DNA of 64,000 nucleotides from Chitinophaga sp. (GCF_017745275.1 NZ_JAGHZS010000008.1:371165-435164), one strand, 5' to 3'. Shown: positions 54,125 through 63,665, numbered from the stretch's first letter. Notes: generated by a model from the sequence alone, not told the origin. A program made the numbers and translations.

Positions 54125-57100
54125 TTAAAAATTAATTTCAAGTCCTGCAAACCATTTGGTACTGGATGGATACTTAATAGAGTTGATACCACGATCATCT
54201 ACTTCAGGATCCAGACCAGAGAATTTGGTTGCTGTCCACAGGTTGTCGCCGCCAATAGAAATTCTGGCATTTCCTACATGAACGCGGTCCAGCCAGGCTT
54301 TAGGCAATGCATAGCTCAGGTTCACGTTTCTTAAACGCAGGTAGCTGCCATCTTCCAGGAAACGGGAAGAGGGTTTATGTGAATTTTTGTTGCCCTTGAT
54401 TTTGAACAGTGGATGAGTAGCATTATCGCCGGGTTTCTGCCAGCGGTTCCAGCCCTTATCCAGTTCCATCATGTTGTAAGTATAATAAGCCCCGTCATTA
54501 TCCATCAACTCACGGGTGCTGTTATACACCTGGTTGCCGGACACAAAAGACAGGAAGGCGCTTAACTGGAATCCTTTGTAAGACCAAGTATTACGCATAC
54601 CACCAAAGAATTTTGGGGTAGCAGAACCTACAATCTGTAAAGAGGCATCGTTGTAATTGTTGGTGGTGGTTTTGCCGGTTACTTTACCGTTCGCATCTGT
54701 AATCAGTTTTTCCCACAGTGGATCACCATTGGCCGGATCTACACCTGCCCATTTACGCATATAGAAGCTGCGCATATCCTGTCCCTGGCGCAATACAAAA
54801 TACCCACTGATCGGATCTATGATCTGATCTTTACCACCGTACAAATCAGTTACACTGTTTTTATTAAAGCCGATATTGAAATCGGTACTCCACTTAAATT
54901 CACCTACCAGGTTATCGGTGCTGAGGTTGATTTCAATACCTTTATTGCGTACAGCCCCTACGTTCTGTGAAATGTAGCTATAGCCGGCAGTTCCAGGCAG
55001 CGGCACATTAAACAGGAGGTCTTTATTATCTTTCTGATAAAGCTCGAGTGTCAGGTTAATCCGGTTAAACAATCCCAGATCGATACCGATGTTGGTGTTA
55101 TACGCTTTCTCCCAGGAAAGATTAGGCACATTGTAAATACTTTGGTAAGCGCCTGGGAATCCATTATACTGGGTATTGATGGCATAAGCACCAATAGAGC
55201 TATAGTCGCCAATTTCTGCATTACCGGTAGTCCCGTAACTGGCTCTTAACTTCAGATTGGTAATGGCTTTAATGGGCTTAATAAAGCTCTCTTCAGAGAT
55301 GGCCCAGGAAGCACCAAAAGCATAGAAATTACCGAATTGTTGATTCACACCAAACTTAGAAGAACCATCTCTTCTGAAGGAAGAAGTGAAGTAGTACTTA
55401 TAATCGTAGTTATAGTTAGCCTGTACAAAGTAAGAATTGAACGCACGGGCAAACTTGGTTCCTCCGATAGCCATAGGCGCCGAAGTACCATCCAGTACAT
55501 CTACACCCTGAATAATACCTTTACCTTTTGCATTGATATCATTCATGTTTGATTGCTGGAATTCTGCACCTAATAATCCATCTACGTTATGTTTTTTATT
55601 GAAGGTATATCTTGCTTTCAACAGGTTGGAGCTAATATACGCAGCCGTATCCTGGTAGTAGTTGTAGAGGTTACCACGATCATCGGAGCCGGATGATGTT
55701 CTCACATCTCCGTTGCTTTCCTGGTTGAAGTGATAGTATTGTGCACGGTTGGTAGAGCTGAACGTTAACCATTTAGTGATGTCATATTCCAGTTTTACCA
55801 ATGCTTCGAGTGACTGTCTCTTATTCTTGATATAGTTATATTGCTGGTCATACACGAAGTTGGTCATATCCCTTCCATACCAGGTATCTGCGGTGAGCGG
55901 ATTTACCGGGTTGCCATTGGCATCATACGCTTTATCCCAGGGCAGGTTGGTGTAATACTGGTACAGGGAACCATTGGAGTTATCCTGGTCAGTAGTTTGC
56001 GTACCGGCAGCATTAAAGCTGACACGGAATTTATCGGTAATGTTATGATCCAGGTTGAGGCGTGCGCTGAAGCGTTCTACACCAGTACCTTTCAGGATAC
56101 CATCTTCTTTATAATAGTTGCCACCCAGGTAGAATTTTGTTTTTTCATTACCACCACTGGTAGATAATTCGTAGTTCTGGTTGGTGGCATTCTGAAAGGC
56201 CAGTTTCTGCCAGTTAGTATTAATAGTCCGGAGAGATGGATCTAACTTCGCTCCTGCGGCTGTTTGCAGGTCGTACAAATCGGTGCCGTTCATCAGGTGA
56301 AAATGTCCGGTGTTGAGTTTAGCGGTTCCGATGTTGGTGCGGAAATTAACCTGTGTTTTACCAGCTTTACCTCTTTTGGTAGTGATAACCATTACACCGT
56401 TGGCGGCACGGGCGCCATATAAGGTGGTAGCAGCGGCATCTTTCAATACCGTTACGCTTTCAATGTCGCTTGGATTGGGAAGACCGCCAATGATACCATC
56501 CACTACTATCAGCGGGGAGTTACCAGCGGTGAGCGTACCGTTACCGCGGATACGGATAACCGGCGCTGCAGACGGATCTCCGGAGGCGTTACCCACGAAC
56601 ACACCACTCACTTTACCCTGCAACATTTTATCCATGCTGCTGGCGGTAACATCTTTCAATTTGTTGCCGCCTACTACCTGCGCTGCACCGGTGAGGTTTT
56701 TAGTGGTAGTGGTGGTATACCCCATTACTACTACTTCTTCCAGTTTTTTGGTGTCCGGATCCAGTTTTACATTTATTTCCTGACGGCCACCTACCGGCAC
56801 TTTCTGGGTAGTATACCCGATAAAAGAGAATACCAGGATACCACTTTCGGCAGGCACCTGGATGGTATATTTACCGGTTGCATCGGTGAGGGTACCGGTG
56901 CTGGTGCCTTCTACTGATACGGTTACACCTGGCAGTGGCTCTTTGGTATTGGCATCAGTTACATAGCCTGTTACTTTCTGTTGCGCAACGCCAGTAGGGG
57001 TAATCACCACCAGGTTGTTTTCCAGCACACGATAAGTAACATTGGAGCTATTGAAGAGTAACTTCATGATGTCATTGATCTTCTTATCCTTCACATCAAT

Positions 57101-57352
57101 GGTAACCGCTTTATTGAGATCAGCAAAATTTTCGTTGTAGAAGAAACGATAATTGCTTTTGTTCTCGATCAGCTTGAATACCTCTTTCACGCTGGCGTTT
57201 TCAGCATGTAGTTCTTTTATTTTCTCCTGGGCAGATACGCTGGCGGATACTTGTAAAAAACCTCCGAAAATCAGCAGACCAGTCAGTTTCGTCATAAGCA
57301 ATAATTTTCGCCCGGGGCAAAAAAATGCCGCCAGGTTTGCAGTGGATTTCAT
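54125..57352 (-). CDS. SusC/RagA family TonB-dependent transporter with STN signalling domain
   Basis: 1075 residues. A long N-terminal signal region (about 1-41) is followed by an STN domain (about 45-120; ENASVKEVFKLIENKSNYRF, NNLVVITPTG). Then come a carboxypeptidase-regulatory-like sandwich (about 127-210; GYVTDANTKEPLPGVTVSVE), a plug domain (about 220-330; VVVMGYTTTTTKNLTGAAQV, LKDAAATTLYGARAANGVM) and a barrel ending SSTKWFAGLEINF. The STN domain is the part that contacts a FecR-type anti-sigma factor, and fecR-like and sigma genes lie directly upstream. It therefore both imports and reports the presence of its substrate. Confidence 0.95.
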   Translation of the reverse strand: MKSTANLAAFFCPGRKLLLMTKLTGLLIFGGFLQVSASVSAQEKIKELHAENASVKEVFKLIENKSNYRFFYNENFADLNKAVTIDVKDKKINDIMKLLFNSSNVTYRVLENNLVVITPTGVAQQKVTGYVTDANTKEPLPGVTVSVEGTSTGTLTDATGKYTIQVPAESGILVFSFIGYTTQKVPVGGRQEINVKLDPDTKKLEEVVVMGYTTTTTKNLTGAAQVVGGNKLKDVTASSMDKMLQGKVSGVFVGNASGDPSAAPVIRIRGNGTLTAGNSPLIVVDGIIGGLPNPSDIESVTVLKDAAATTLYGARAANGVMVITTKRGKAGKTQVNFRTNIGTAKLNTGHFHLMNGTDLYDLQTAAGAKLDPSLRTINTNWQKLAFQNATNQNYELSTSGGNEKTKFYLGGNYYKEDGILKGTGVERFSARLNLDHNITDKFRVSFNAAGTQTTDQDNSNGSLYQYYTNLPWDKAYDANGNPVNPLTADTWYGRDMTNFVYDQQYNYIKNKRQSLEALVKLEYDITKWLTFSSTNRAQYYHFNQESNGDVRTSSGSDDRGNLYNYYQDTAAYISSNLLKARYTFNKKHNVDGLLGAEFQQSNMNDINAKGKGIIQGVDVLDGTSAPMAIGGTKFARAFNSYFVQANYNYDYKYYFTSSFRRDGSSKFGVNQQFGNFYAFGASWAISEESFIKPIKAITNLKLRASYGTTGNAEIGDYSSIGAYAINTQYNGFPGAYQSIYNVPNLSWEKAYNTNIGIDLGLFNRINLTLELYQKDNKDLLFNVPLPGTAGYSYISQNVGAVRNKGIEINLSTDNLVGEFKWSTDFNIGFNKNSVTDLYGGKDQIIDPISGYFVLRQGQDMRSFYMRKWAGVDPANGDPLWEKLITDANGKVTGKTTTNNYNDASLQIVGSATPKFFGGMRNTWSYKGFQLSAFLSFVSGNQVYNSTRELMDNDGAYYTYNMMELDKGWNRWQKPGDNATHPLFKIKGNKNSHKPSSRFLEDGSYLRLRNVNLSYALPKAWLDRVHVGNARISIGGDNLWTATKFSGLDPEVDDRGINSIKYPSSTKWFAGLEINF

Positions 57353-57437
57353 AAACTTGTATAGATTTTAGTTAAACGAATAATTACGGTGATATGGCCC
57401 GTCGCAAAGGCCATTCACCAACTAGTGATTTTCGTTG

Positions 57438-57473
57438 AATTGGGGGTGAGTCGCATCACTCCCAATTTTTTTT
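57438..57473 (+). terminator. Hairpin with plus-strand T-run between FecR and SusC genes
   Basis: 12-bp stem (57438-57449 with 57456-57467, arm AATTGGGGGTGA, one G-T pair), then eight T on the plus strand. Both neighbouring genes are on the minus strand, so its U-tract points the wrong way for them. In the sense transcript it is still a stable hairpin in the susC leader. Confidence 0.6.
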
Positions 57474-57545
57474 AGTTCCTCATATCGGGCATGTAAGTTT
57501 TGTTTTACAGGTGATGAATGTTGATACTCCTACACACTTTGGTGA

Positions 57546-58658
57546 TTACTTTGTTTTAAATGCTTTAATGTATTTTTCTTTCAGTTCATTGTCCACTTCA
57601 AGGGTCACTGTTCCCTTATCTATGGAGTATTTCAGCGGAGCTGTTAATTTAAGAATATTCAGTACCTGCTCCAGTGTTTCCTGTCGGAAGGTGCCGCTAA
57701 AGCGATACTCTTTCAGTTCTGGTTCTTTAAAGATCACTTTTACGTTAAACCGGCGCTCCATGGTAATGGCCAGTTCGTCCATGGTTTGAGCGGCTACAAT
57801 CCAGTTACCATCTTTCCAGGCGGTATATATTTCCGTATCGTTCACATCCCGGGTTTCAACCGGAGCAGCAGTGGTGCTGGCTCCGCCAGATACCGGCATT
57901 GTGCCGTGTTCACTGTTATTGTTTGCCAGCGGTTTCTTATATACCACATGCTGATGTGGTTTCATCATAAGACCAAATGGTGTGGTGGTTTTGCTGCCGT
58001 CTATCTTCACTTCTCCATCCACCAGGGTAGTTACCACCGTTTTGTCTTCCGGGTATGCTTTTACATTGAAAGAGGTACCCAGCGCGAGTATTTTCAGGTC
58101 AGAAGCCTTTACGGTGAAAGGTTTCTGTGCATTGGTATGCACTTTAAAGAAAGCCTCTCCTTCCAGTTTTACTTCGCGGCCGCGGAGATTATACGACTGT
58201 GCATATTGCAGCTTACTGCCTGCATTCAACCATACTTCTGTACCATCAGACAATTCAATTTTGGTGGTGGCCCCTTTTGGGCTGGTTACTGTTACCATTC
58301 CGTTGCTGCTATCTCCTTTCTTCAGCGATGACCAGGCATATACCAGGCCGCCACCAATTAAAAAGGGCAGTGTATAAGATGCCGCTATGCGGAAATAACT
58401 TTTCCACCTGTTTACTACTAATGGTGGCCTTATACCGGCATTCTCCTGTAGATGCTCCCAGGCCGCCGTGGTATCATATGATCCTGCCGCTGCTGTTGCC
58501 TGCCATACATCCCGCAATTGCAGGAAATAAGACCTGTTCTCTGCGTTAGCATTGATCCATTGTTCCAGCATCTCCTGTTCTTCGGCAGTAATATTGCCGG
58601 ATAAAAAGCGTGCAATCAGGTCATCTACCTGCTCCTGTGTATAGTTAGGCCCCATCAT
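57546..58658 (-). CDS. FecR family anti-sigma/sigma-regulator protein
   Basis: 370 residues. N-terminal cytoplasmic sigma-binding part (about 1-80; IARFLSGNITAEEQEMLEQW), a membrane helix (about 93-110; SYTLPFLIGGGLVYAW), the periplasmic FecR domain (about 120-220; VTSPKGATTKIELSDGTEVW, LKILALGTSFNVKAYPEDK) and a C-terminal DUF4974-type domain (about 295-360; MDELAITMERRFNVKVIF). It carries the signal from the STN domain of the SusC transporter to the ECF sigma factor. It sits between the two genes, 82 nt after the sigma gene. Confidence 0.95.
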   Translation of the reverse strand: MMGPNYTQEQVDDLIARFLSGNITAEEQEMLEQWINANAENRSYFLQLRDVWQATAAAGSYDTTAAWEHLQENAGIRPPLVVNRWKSYFRIAASYTLPFLIGGGLVYAWSSLKKGDSSNGMVTVTSPKGATTKIELSDGTEVWLNAGSKLQYAQSYNLRGREVKLEGEAFFKVHTNAQKPFTVKASDLKILALGTSFNVKAYPEDKTVVTTLVDGEVKIDGSKTTTPFGLMMKPHQHVVYKKPLANNNSEHGTMPVSGGASTTAAPVETRDVNDTEIYTAWKDGNWIVAAQTMDELAITMERRFNVKVIFKEPELKEYRFSGTFRQETLEQVLNILKLTAPLKYSIDKGTVTLEVDNELKEKYIKAFKTK

Positions 58659-58740
58659 ATTAAAAACAAGTACTAAGACAATATTTCAGATCGGACCGGG
58701 TGACAAGGAAGGAAAAAAAATTTCTTTTTAATTTAACACG

Positions 58741-59259
58741 CTACTTTAACAAGGGGAGTAATTCATCGCGTAACCGTTGCAGGGCGCGGGTCATCTGTGT
58801 TTTGACGGTATTAACGGAGATCCCTAAATGGCGGGATATTTCGGGATAACTGAGTTGTTCAAACCTGCTGAGGCGGAAAACATCCTGGCACTGAGGAGGT
58901 AGTTTGCGGATAGCTTTTTCAGCCAGCTGTTCGAGTTCAGATGTTTCCAGCATATCCGCAGGTGAGTCTGAAGGAAGACTAAAAAGCTGGATGCGGGATT
59001 CCATCTGTTGCAATAACTCGCTGCTGTATTGGGTTCTATTCTTGTTTTGTTTAATAAAGTTGAGGCAGTTATTTTGAACAGCTCTATACAGGTAGGCCTT
59101 TTCCGATACCTGTATATTGAGGTCGTCGTATTTCTCCCATATCTTCATGAAGGTGTCCTGTACAATTTCTTCTGCGAGATCATGCCTGTTCACAAAGTCA
59201 TAAGCAAAGGTGCAGAGCGCAGGGTAATACGTTTTGAATAATGATTCAAAAGTCGGCAT
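58741..59259 (-). CDS. ECF sigma factor of the polysaccharide-utilisation-type locus
   Basis: 172 residues from the ATG at 59259 (MPTFESLFKTYYPALCTF). A TTG at 59301 could add 14 residues and is preceded by no better ribosome site, so ATG is preferred. Region 2: HDLAEEIVQDTFMKIWEKYD and KAYLYRAVQNNCLNFIKQ. Region 4: CQDVFRLSRFEQLSYPEISR and NTVKTQMTRALQRLRDEL. First gene of sigma-fecR-susC-susD-hydrolase. It probably activates the susC promoter when the transporter is loaded. Confidence 0.93.
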   Translation of the reverse strand: MPTFESLFKTYYPALCTFAYDFVNRHDLAEEIVQDTFMKIWEKYDDLNIQVSEKAYLYRAVQNNCLNFIKQNKNRTQYSSELLQQMESRIQLFSLPSDSPADMLETSELEQLAEKAIRKLPPQCQDVFRLSRFEQLSYPEISRHLGISVNTVKTQMTRALQRLRDELLPLLK

Positions 59260-59361
59260 TTGATGTTGTTGCTGGACTATATTTTTACTTACTTCCTCCA
59301 AAATATTCCGGACATCCGCGCTATGTTCACTTCGCCAAAAGGTACGACAAGTAGCCCCAAT

Positions 59362-59391
59362 AAAAAAACGCGGGTTATAAGCCCGCGTTTT
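59362..59391 (-). terminator. Rho-independent terminator of fabG
   Basis: Perfect 10-bp stem AAAACGCGGG/CCCGCGTTTT (59365-59374 with 59382-59391), seven-base loop. On the minus strand it is followed by a U-run. It lies 20 nt after the stop. Confidence 0.92.
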
Positions 59392-59411
59392 AACATCTTT
59401 AACTTATTGAA

Positions 59412-60161
59412 TTACATACACAAACCGCCACAAGTGCTGATAGTTTGCCCTGTTACATAGCTGCTCATATCAGAAGCCAGGAAGAGACAAACGTTGGCGA
59501 TATCTTCCGGTGAACCGAAACGGGCCAAAGGAATTTGTTGAATATAATTAGCAGCGCCCTCTCCTTCTTTGAGGTAGCTGGTCATATCTGTTTCTACGAA
59601 ACCCGGTGCTACTGCGTTGCAACGGATATTGCGGCTACCCAGTTCCTGGGCAATGGATTTGGTAAATCCAATAATACCTGCTTTAGACGCGGCATAGCTG
59701 CTTTGACCAGCATTTCCCATAATACCAATTACGGAGCTCATATTGATAATGCTACCGCTTTTTGCTTTCATCATAGGGCGTATTACCTGTTTGGTCATAT
59801 TGTATACGCTCTTCAGGTTAACGTTCATCACGTCATCCCACTGTTCTGGGCTCATGCGGAGCAACAGGTTATCTTTGGAAATACCTGCGTTATTTACACA
59901 GATATCAATTTTGCCGAACTCTTTCAATACATCAGCTACCAGAGCTTCGCTTTCCTCATACACGCCGGCATTGGATTTATATGCCTTTGCTTTTACACCC
60001 AACGCTGTCAGTTTAGCTTCCAGTGCCTGGGCTTTTTCATCGGAACTCACATAAGTAAAAGCTACATCAGCTCCCTGTGCTGCAAATTTCAAAGCAATTG
60101 CCTCGCCGATACCACGGCTGGCGCCAGTTACAATCGCTACTTTGTTCTCCAGTAATTTCAT
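59412..60161 (-). CDS. fabG: 3-oxoacyl-[acyl-carrier-protein] reductase
   Basis: 249 residues. NADPH-dependent reductase of fatty acid elongation, short-chain dehydrogenase fold. Seen: the dinucleotide-binding TGASRGIG at 12-19, NNAGISKDNLLLRM, the catalytic Ser-Tyr-Lys set (INMSSVIGIMGNAGQ, SSYAASKAGIIGF) and FVETDMTSYL. NNAGISKDNLLLRM and the length fit FabG better than other SDR enzymes. It is the last gene after lptB and the GH3 gene, 17 nt from the latter, with a good terminator. Confidence 0.94.
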   Translation of the reverse strand: MKLLENKVAIVTGASRGIGEAIALKFAAQGADVAFTYVSSDEKAQALEAKLTALGVKAKAYKSNAGVYEESEALVADVLKEFGKIDICVNNAGISKDNLLLRMSPEQWDDVMNVNLKSVYNMTKQVIRPMMKAKSGSIINMSSVIGIMGNAGQSSYAASKAGIIGFTKSIAQELGSRNIRCNAVAPGFVETDMTSYLKEGEGAANYIQQIPLARFGSPEDIANVCLFLASDMSSYVTGQTISTCGGLCM

Positions 60162-60178
60162 GTTATAGTTGATAGGTT

Positions 60179-61711
60179 TTAAGCGTTCATGTTGTTGGCC
60201 GCAAATTTCAGAATTTCTTCGAGGTAATTACGGTCGTTATTCAATCGGGGAACTTTATGTTGTCCACCAAGTTTACCTTTACTCTTCAGGAATTCGCAAA
60301 AAGTTCCTTCCGGCAGTACATGTATCTGCGGCATATGTAAGGCGATATCCTTATATCTTTTCGCCTCATAGTCCGAGTTAATGGTTTTTAACGTACTATC
60401 GAGCACGTTAGTAAACTTATTGATATCATCTGGTGCTACCCCAAACTCAATCAGCCATTCGTGTCCACCATTTCCGTGGTCACTGAAGTAAACAGGAGCA
60501 GCGGTATAATCATTCACCACAGCGCCGGTAGCCTCTGAAGCTTTGGCGATGGCGGTATCAGAATTTTCTACGATCACTTCTTCACCAAAGGCGTTGATAA
60601 ACGATTTGGTTCTGCCACTTACTTTAATCCGGTAAGGAAGCAGGGATGTAAATTGTATGGTATCTCCTACCAGGTAACGCCATAATCCGCCGTTGGTGCT
60701 GATAACGAGGGCATAGTTTTTACCCAGTTCCACCTCTTGTAATTGCAGTGTTTCCGGGTTTTCCTTGCCCAGTTCCTCCATCGGCATGAACTCATAGAAG
60801 ATGCCATGGTTCAGGAACAGGAGCAGTCCTTCTTCTCCTATCACATCTTGTGCAGCAAAGAAGCCCTCAGAAGCGTTATAGGTTTCCTGGTAATGCATGA
60901 GTGGCTTACGGATCAATTTCCTGAACTGTTCGCGATAAGGGGTGAAGCTTACGCCGCCGTGCATATATAATTCCACATTAGGCCATACATCAGCCAGGTT
61001 GTCTGTACCGGTAAGTTCAAAGATGCGTTTGATCAGTACGATGGTCCAGGTAGGTACCCCAGCTATAGAGGTCACATTTTCGTGGATCACCGCGTTGGCC
61101 ATGCGTTCTATCTTCTCCTCCCATTCGTCCATGAGTGCAATTTCCAGGTCTGGCGTGCGGATCATATTGCCATAAAAAGGCATGTTCTGCAGCATTACGG
61201 CGCTCAGGTCTCCAAAGTAGGAGTCGCTGTTTTCCGACAGTTTGTTCACCTGGTGGCTACCACCTATGACCAGTGACTTCCCGGTAAAAACATCTGAATC
61301 CGGGAAATTATTGTAGTAGAGAGAAATAACATCGCGGCCGGAGCGGTAATGGCATTCATCCAGACTTTCTACCGTTACCGGTATAAACTTGCTTTTATCG
61401 GCGGTAGTACCGCTGGATTTAGCGAACCATTTGATAGGTGTATTCCAGAGTACATTTTGCTGTCCCTCCATCGTGCGCTGTATATAGGGCTTGATGGTAT
61501 CATAAGTATGAATAGGAACGCGCTGCTTATATTCGTCTATCTTATAAATCTTCGAAAAGCCGTACTGCTTACCGAATTCGGTATATTGAGCGGCACTGAT
61601 AAGGTTTTGGAATACCTGCTGCTGCACTTGCACAGGATACTGCATAAAATATGCAATACGCCCCATGCGTAATCTTGCCAGTTGTGATATTGCAGGACTT
61701 AAAATTCTCAT
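60179..61711 (-). CDS. GH3 family acyl-acid-amido-synthetase-like protein
   Basis: 510 residues from the ATG at 61711 (MRILSPAISQLARLRMGRI). The longer frame to 61792 would overlap lptB and is not conserved in character. GH3 signature regions: WFAKSSGTTADKSKFIPVT (ATP-binding), VTSIAGVPTWTIVLIKRIFE, HYQETYNASEGFFAAQD, and GLWRYLVGDTIQFTSL. Plant GH3 enzymes conjugate hormones to amino acids; the bacterial substrate is unknown. It lies 22 nt downstream of lptB and 17 nt upstream of fabG. Confidence 0.9.
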   Translation of the reverse strand: MRILSPAISQLARLRMGRIAYFMQYPVQVQQQVFQNLISAAQYTEFGKQYGFSKIYKIDEYKQRVPIHTYDTIKPYIQRTMEGQQNVLWNTPIKWFAKSSGTTADKSKFIPVTVESLDECHYRSGRDVISLYYNNFPDSDVFTGKSLVIGGSHQVNKLSENSDSYFGDLSAVMLQNMPFYGNMIRTPDLEIALMDEWEEKIERMANAVIHENVTSIAGVPTWTIVLIKRIFELTGTDNLADVWPNVELYMHGGVSFTPYREQFRKLIRKPLMHYQETYNASEGFFAAQDVIGEEGLLLFLNHGIFYEFMPMEELGKENPETLQLQEVELGKNYALVISTNGGLWRYLVGDTIQFTSLLPYRIKVSGRTKSFINAFGEEVIVENSDTAIAKASEATGAVVNDYTAAPVYFSDHGNGGHEWLIEFGVAPDDINKFTNVLDSTLKTINSDYEAKRYKDIALHMPQIHVLPEGTFCEFLKSKGKLGGQHKVPRLNNDRNYLEEILKFAANNMNA

Positions 61712-61733
61712 ATAGGATGCTGTAGAATTATTT

Positions 61734-62495
61734 TTATTGTTTAGCTGCTTCGTCCAGGTAATCTTTCCGGCGCAAAATAAAATTCTGGCCAAGATACACT
61801 TTTCTTACCTGTTCGTCGGCTGCCAGCTCTTCTGCTGACCCTGATTTAAGGATTTTGCCTTCAAACAATAAATACGCCCGGTCGGTAATGGACAGTGTTT
61901 CCTGTACATTATGGTCAGTAATGAGGATACCTATATTCTTATACTTGAGTTTAGCTACAATACCCTGGATATCTTCCACGGCAATGGGGTCGATACCAGC
62001 AAACGGCTCGTCGAGCAGGATGAACTTGGGATCTACAGCCAGTGCCCGGGCTATTTCAGTGCGGCGTCTTTCGCCTCCGCTCAGTACATCTCCGGGGCTT
62101 TTACGAACGTGGGTTAGCCTAAATTCAGCTAACAGGCTTTCGAGCTTGTCTTTTTGTTCTGCTTTTTTAAGCTTTGTCATTTCCAGTACTGCCGCAATAT
62201 TGTCTTCCACGCTCAGTTTCCGGAATACGGAAGCTTCCTGTGGCAAATAGCCAATACCCATCTGGGCTCTTTTATACATGGGCAGTTTGGTAATGTTCTG
62301 GCCATCCAGGTACACATTCCCTTCATCCGGCTTAATAAGCCCTACAACCATGTAGAAGGAGGTAGTTTTACCTGCTCCATTAGGGCCCAGCAGCCCTACT
62401 ATCTCTCCCTGAGACACCTCCACAGATACATGGTTTACCACCGTTCTGTTGCCGTAACGCTTTACCAGCTGGTCTGTATGTATTCTTAATGCCAT
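61734..62495 (-). CDS. lptB: LPS export ABC transporter ATPase LptB
   Basis: 253 residues from the ATG at 62495; an upstream in-frame start at 62522 adds nine residues and is less likely. Walker A GPNGAGKTT, signature LSGGERRRTEIARAL, Walker B FILLDEPFAGIDPIAVEDI, and the LptB-typical MGIGYLPQEASVFRKLSVEDNI. It powers transport of lipopolysaccharide across the periplasm with LptFG and LptC. A TAAGTTTG box (62508-62501, minus strand) ends 5 nt before the ATG, so the mRNA may be leaderless. Confidence 0.95.
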   Translation of the reverse strand: MALRIHTDQLVKRYGNRTVVNHVSVEVSQGEIVGLLGPNGAGKTTSFYMVVGLIKPDEGNVYLDGQNITKLPMYKRAQMGIGYLPQEASVFRKLSVEDNIAAVLEMTKLKKAEQKDKLESLLAEFRLTHVRKSPGDVLSGGERRRTEIARALAVDPKFILLDEPFAGIDPIAVEDIQGIVAKLKYKNIGILITDHNVQETLSITDRAYLLFEGKILKSGSAEELAADEQVRKVYLGQNFILRRKDYLDEAAKQ

Positions 62496-62500
62496 ATGAT

Positions 62501-62508
62501 CAAACTTA
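62501..62508 (-). promoter_or_regulatory. -7 box directly in front of lptB
   Basis: Minus-strand TAAGTTTG matches TAnnTTTG and ends 5 nt before the lptB ATG at 62495. There is no TTTG at the expected distance upstream. Confidence 0.4.
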
Positions 62509-62658
62509 GCAAAAATAAACAATTCATTCAGTTAGCCTAGTTATAGTTGTCATAAGATTAAAAATGATCTGATTATAATTAGGGGATATCTTATTTTTGC
62601 CGGCGTATTTTAGCAGGAATCGCCGTTTTCATCGCATTCTCCAAAGCTTATAAACTTT

Positions 62659-63612
62659 ATGAAAGTAACTGAACATATTGCACAGGCCAAAGACACCCTG
62701 ATTTCTTTCGAAATCCTTCCTCCTTTGAAAGGAAAGAGCATTGACTCTATTTATGACCACCTGGACCCGCTGATGGAGTTCAAGCCGGCATATATTAATG
62801 TGACTTACCACCGAAGCGAGCATATGTTCAAGAAGAAGGCAGATGGCTCGTTTGAAAAGGTAGAAATCCGCAAACGTCCGGGCACAGTAGGTATTTGTGC
62901 TGCCATTATGAACCACTACAACGTAGATGCTGTTCCTCACCTGATTTGTGGCGGATTTAGCCGGGAAGAAACGGAAAATGCCTTGATAGACCTGAACTTC
63001 CTGGGGATCGACAATGTCCTGGTTTTAAGGGGAGATGCCCCTAAAAACGAAACTTTCTTTGAGCCAGACCCTCACGGTCACAGCTATGCGATAGAATTAC
63101 TGGACCAGGTGGCGCATATGAATAACGGCGTATACCTGGAAGACGACTTGCAAAGCGGGGTAAAAACGAACTTCTGTATTGGGGTTGCCGGCTACCCTGA
63201 AAAACATTTTGAGGCGCCGAACATGCAAACAGATTTGGCTCATCTGAAAAGAAAAGTAGAAAATGGAGCTGATTATATTGTTACACAGATGTTTTTTGAT
63301 AACCAAAAGTTCTTCGACTTTGTAAACAAATGCCGGGAAGCGGGTATCACTGTGCCTATTATTCCGGGACTGAAACCGCTGACATCAAGGAAACAAATGA
63401 CAATGCTGCCACGTATTTTCCATGTAGATATTCCTACTGACCTCTCTTCCGAGATCATGAAATGCAAAACAGACAAAGAAGTAGAGCAGGTGGGAACTGA
63501 ATGGTTAATTGCACAATCCAAAGAGTTAAAGGCATTTGGCGTACCGGTATTACATTACTATACACTTGGCAAACCGAAGGTAATTCGTGAAGCAGTAGCC
63601 GCTATTGTGTAA
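62659..63612 (+). CDS. metF: Methylenetetrahydrofolate reductase
   Basis: 317 residues. FAD-dependent enzyme that makes 5-methyltetrahydrofolate, the methyl donor used by the split MetH encoded at 22610-26433. Seen: TLISFEILPPLKGKSIDSIY (catalytic Glu), YINVTYHRSEHMFKK, VPHLICGGFSREETENAL, NVLVLRGDAPKNE (FAD-binding), and ADYIVTQMFFDNQKFFDFV. A TATTTTTG -7-like box lies at 62592-62599. It is divergent from lptB and followed by a clear terminator. Confidence 0.96.
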   Translation: MKVTEHIAQAKDTLISFEILPPLKGKSIDSIYDHLDPLMEFKPAYINVTYHRSEHMFKKKADGSFEKVEIRKRPGTVGICAAIMNHYNVDAVPHLICGGFSREETENALIDLNFLGIDNVLVLRGDAPKNETFFEPDPHGHSYAIELLDQVAHMNNGVYLEDDLQSGVKTNFCIGVAGYPEKHFEAPNMQTDLAHLKRKVENGADYIVTQMFFDNQKFFDFVNKCREAGITVPIIPGLKPLTSRKQMTMLPRIFHVDIPTDLSSEIMKCKTDKEVEQVGTEWLIAQSKELKAFGVPVLHYYTLGKPKVIREAVAAIV

Positions 63613-63633
63613 GAGATAATTGCATCATAAAAG

Positions 63634-63665
63634 AAGGGAAGGACAGAAGTCTTTCCCTTTTTTTC
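63634..63665 (+). terminator. Rho-independent terminator of metF
   Basis: 11-bp stem AAGGGAAGGAC/GTCTTTCCCTT (63634-63644 with 63649-63659, one G-T pair), AGAA loop, then a T-run. It lies 21 nt after the stop. Confidence 0.9.
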
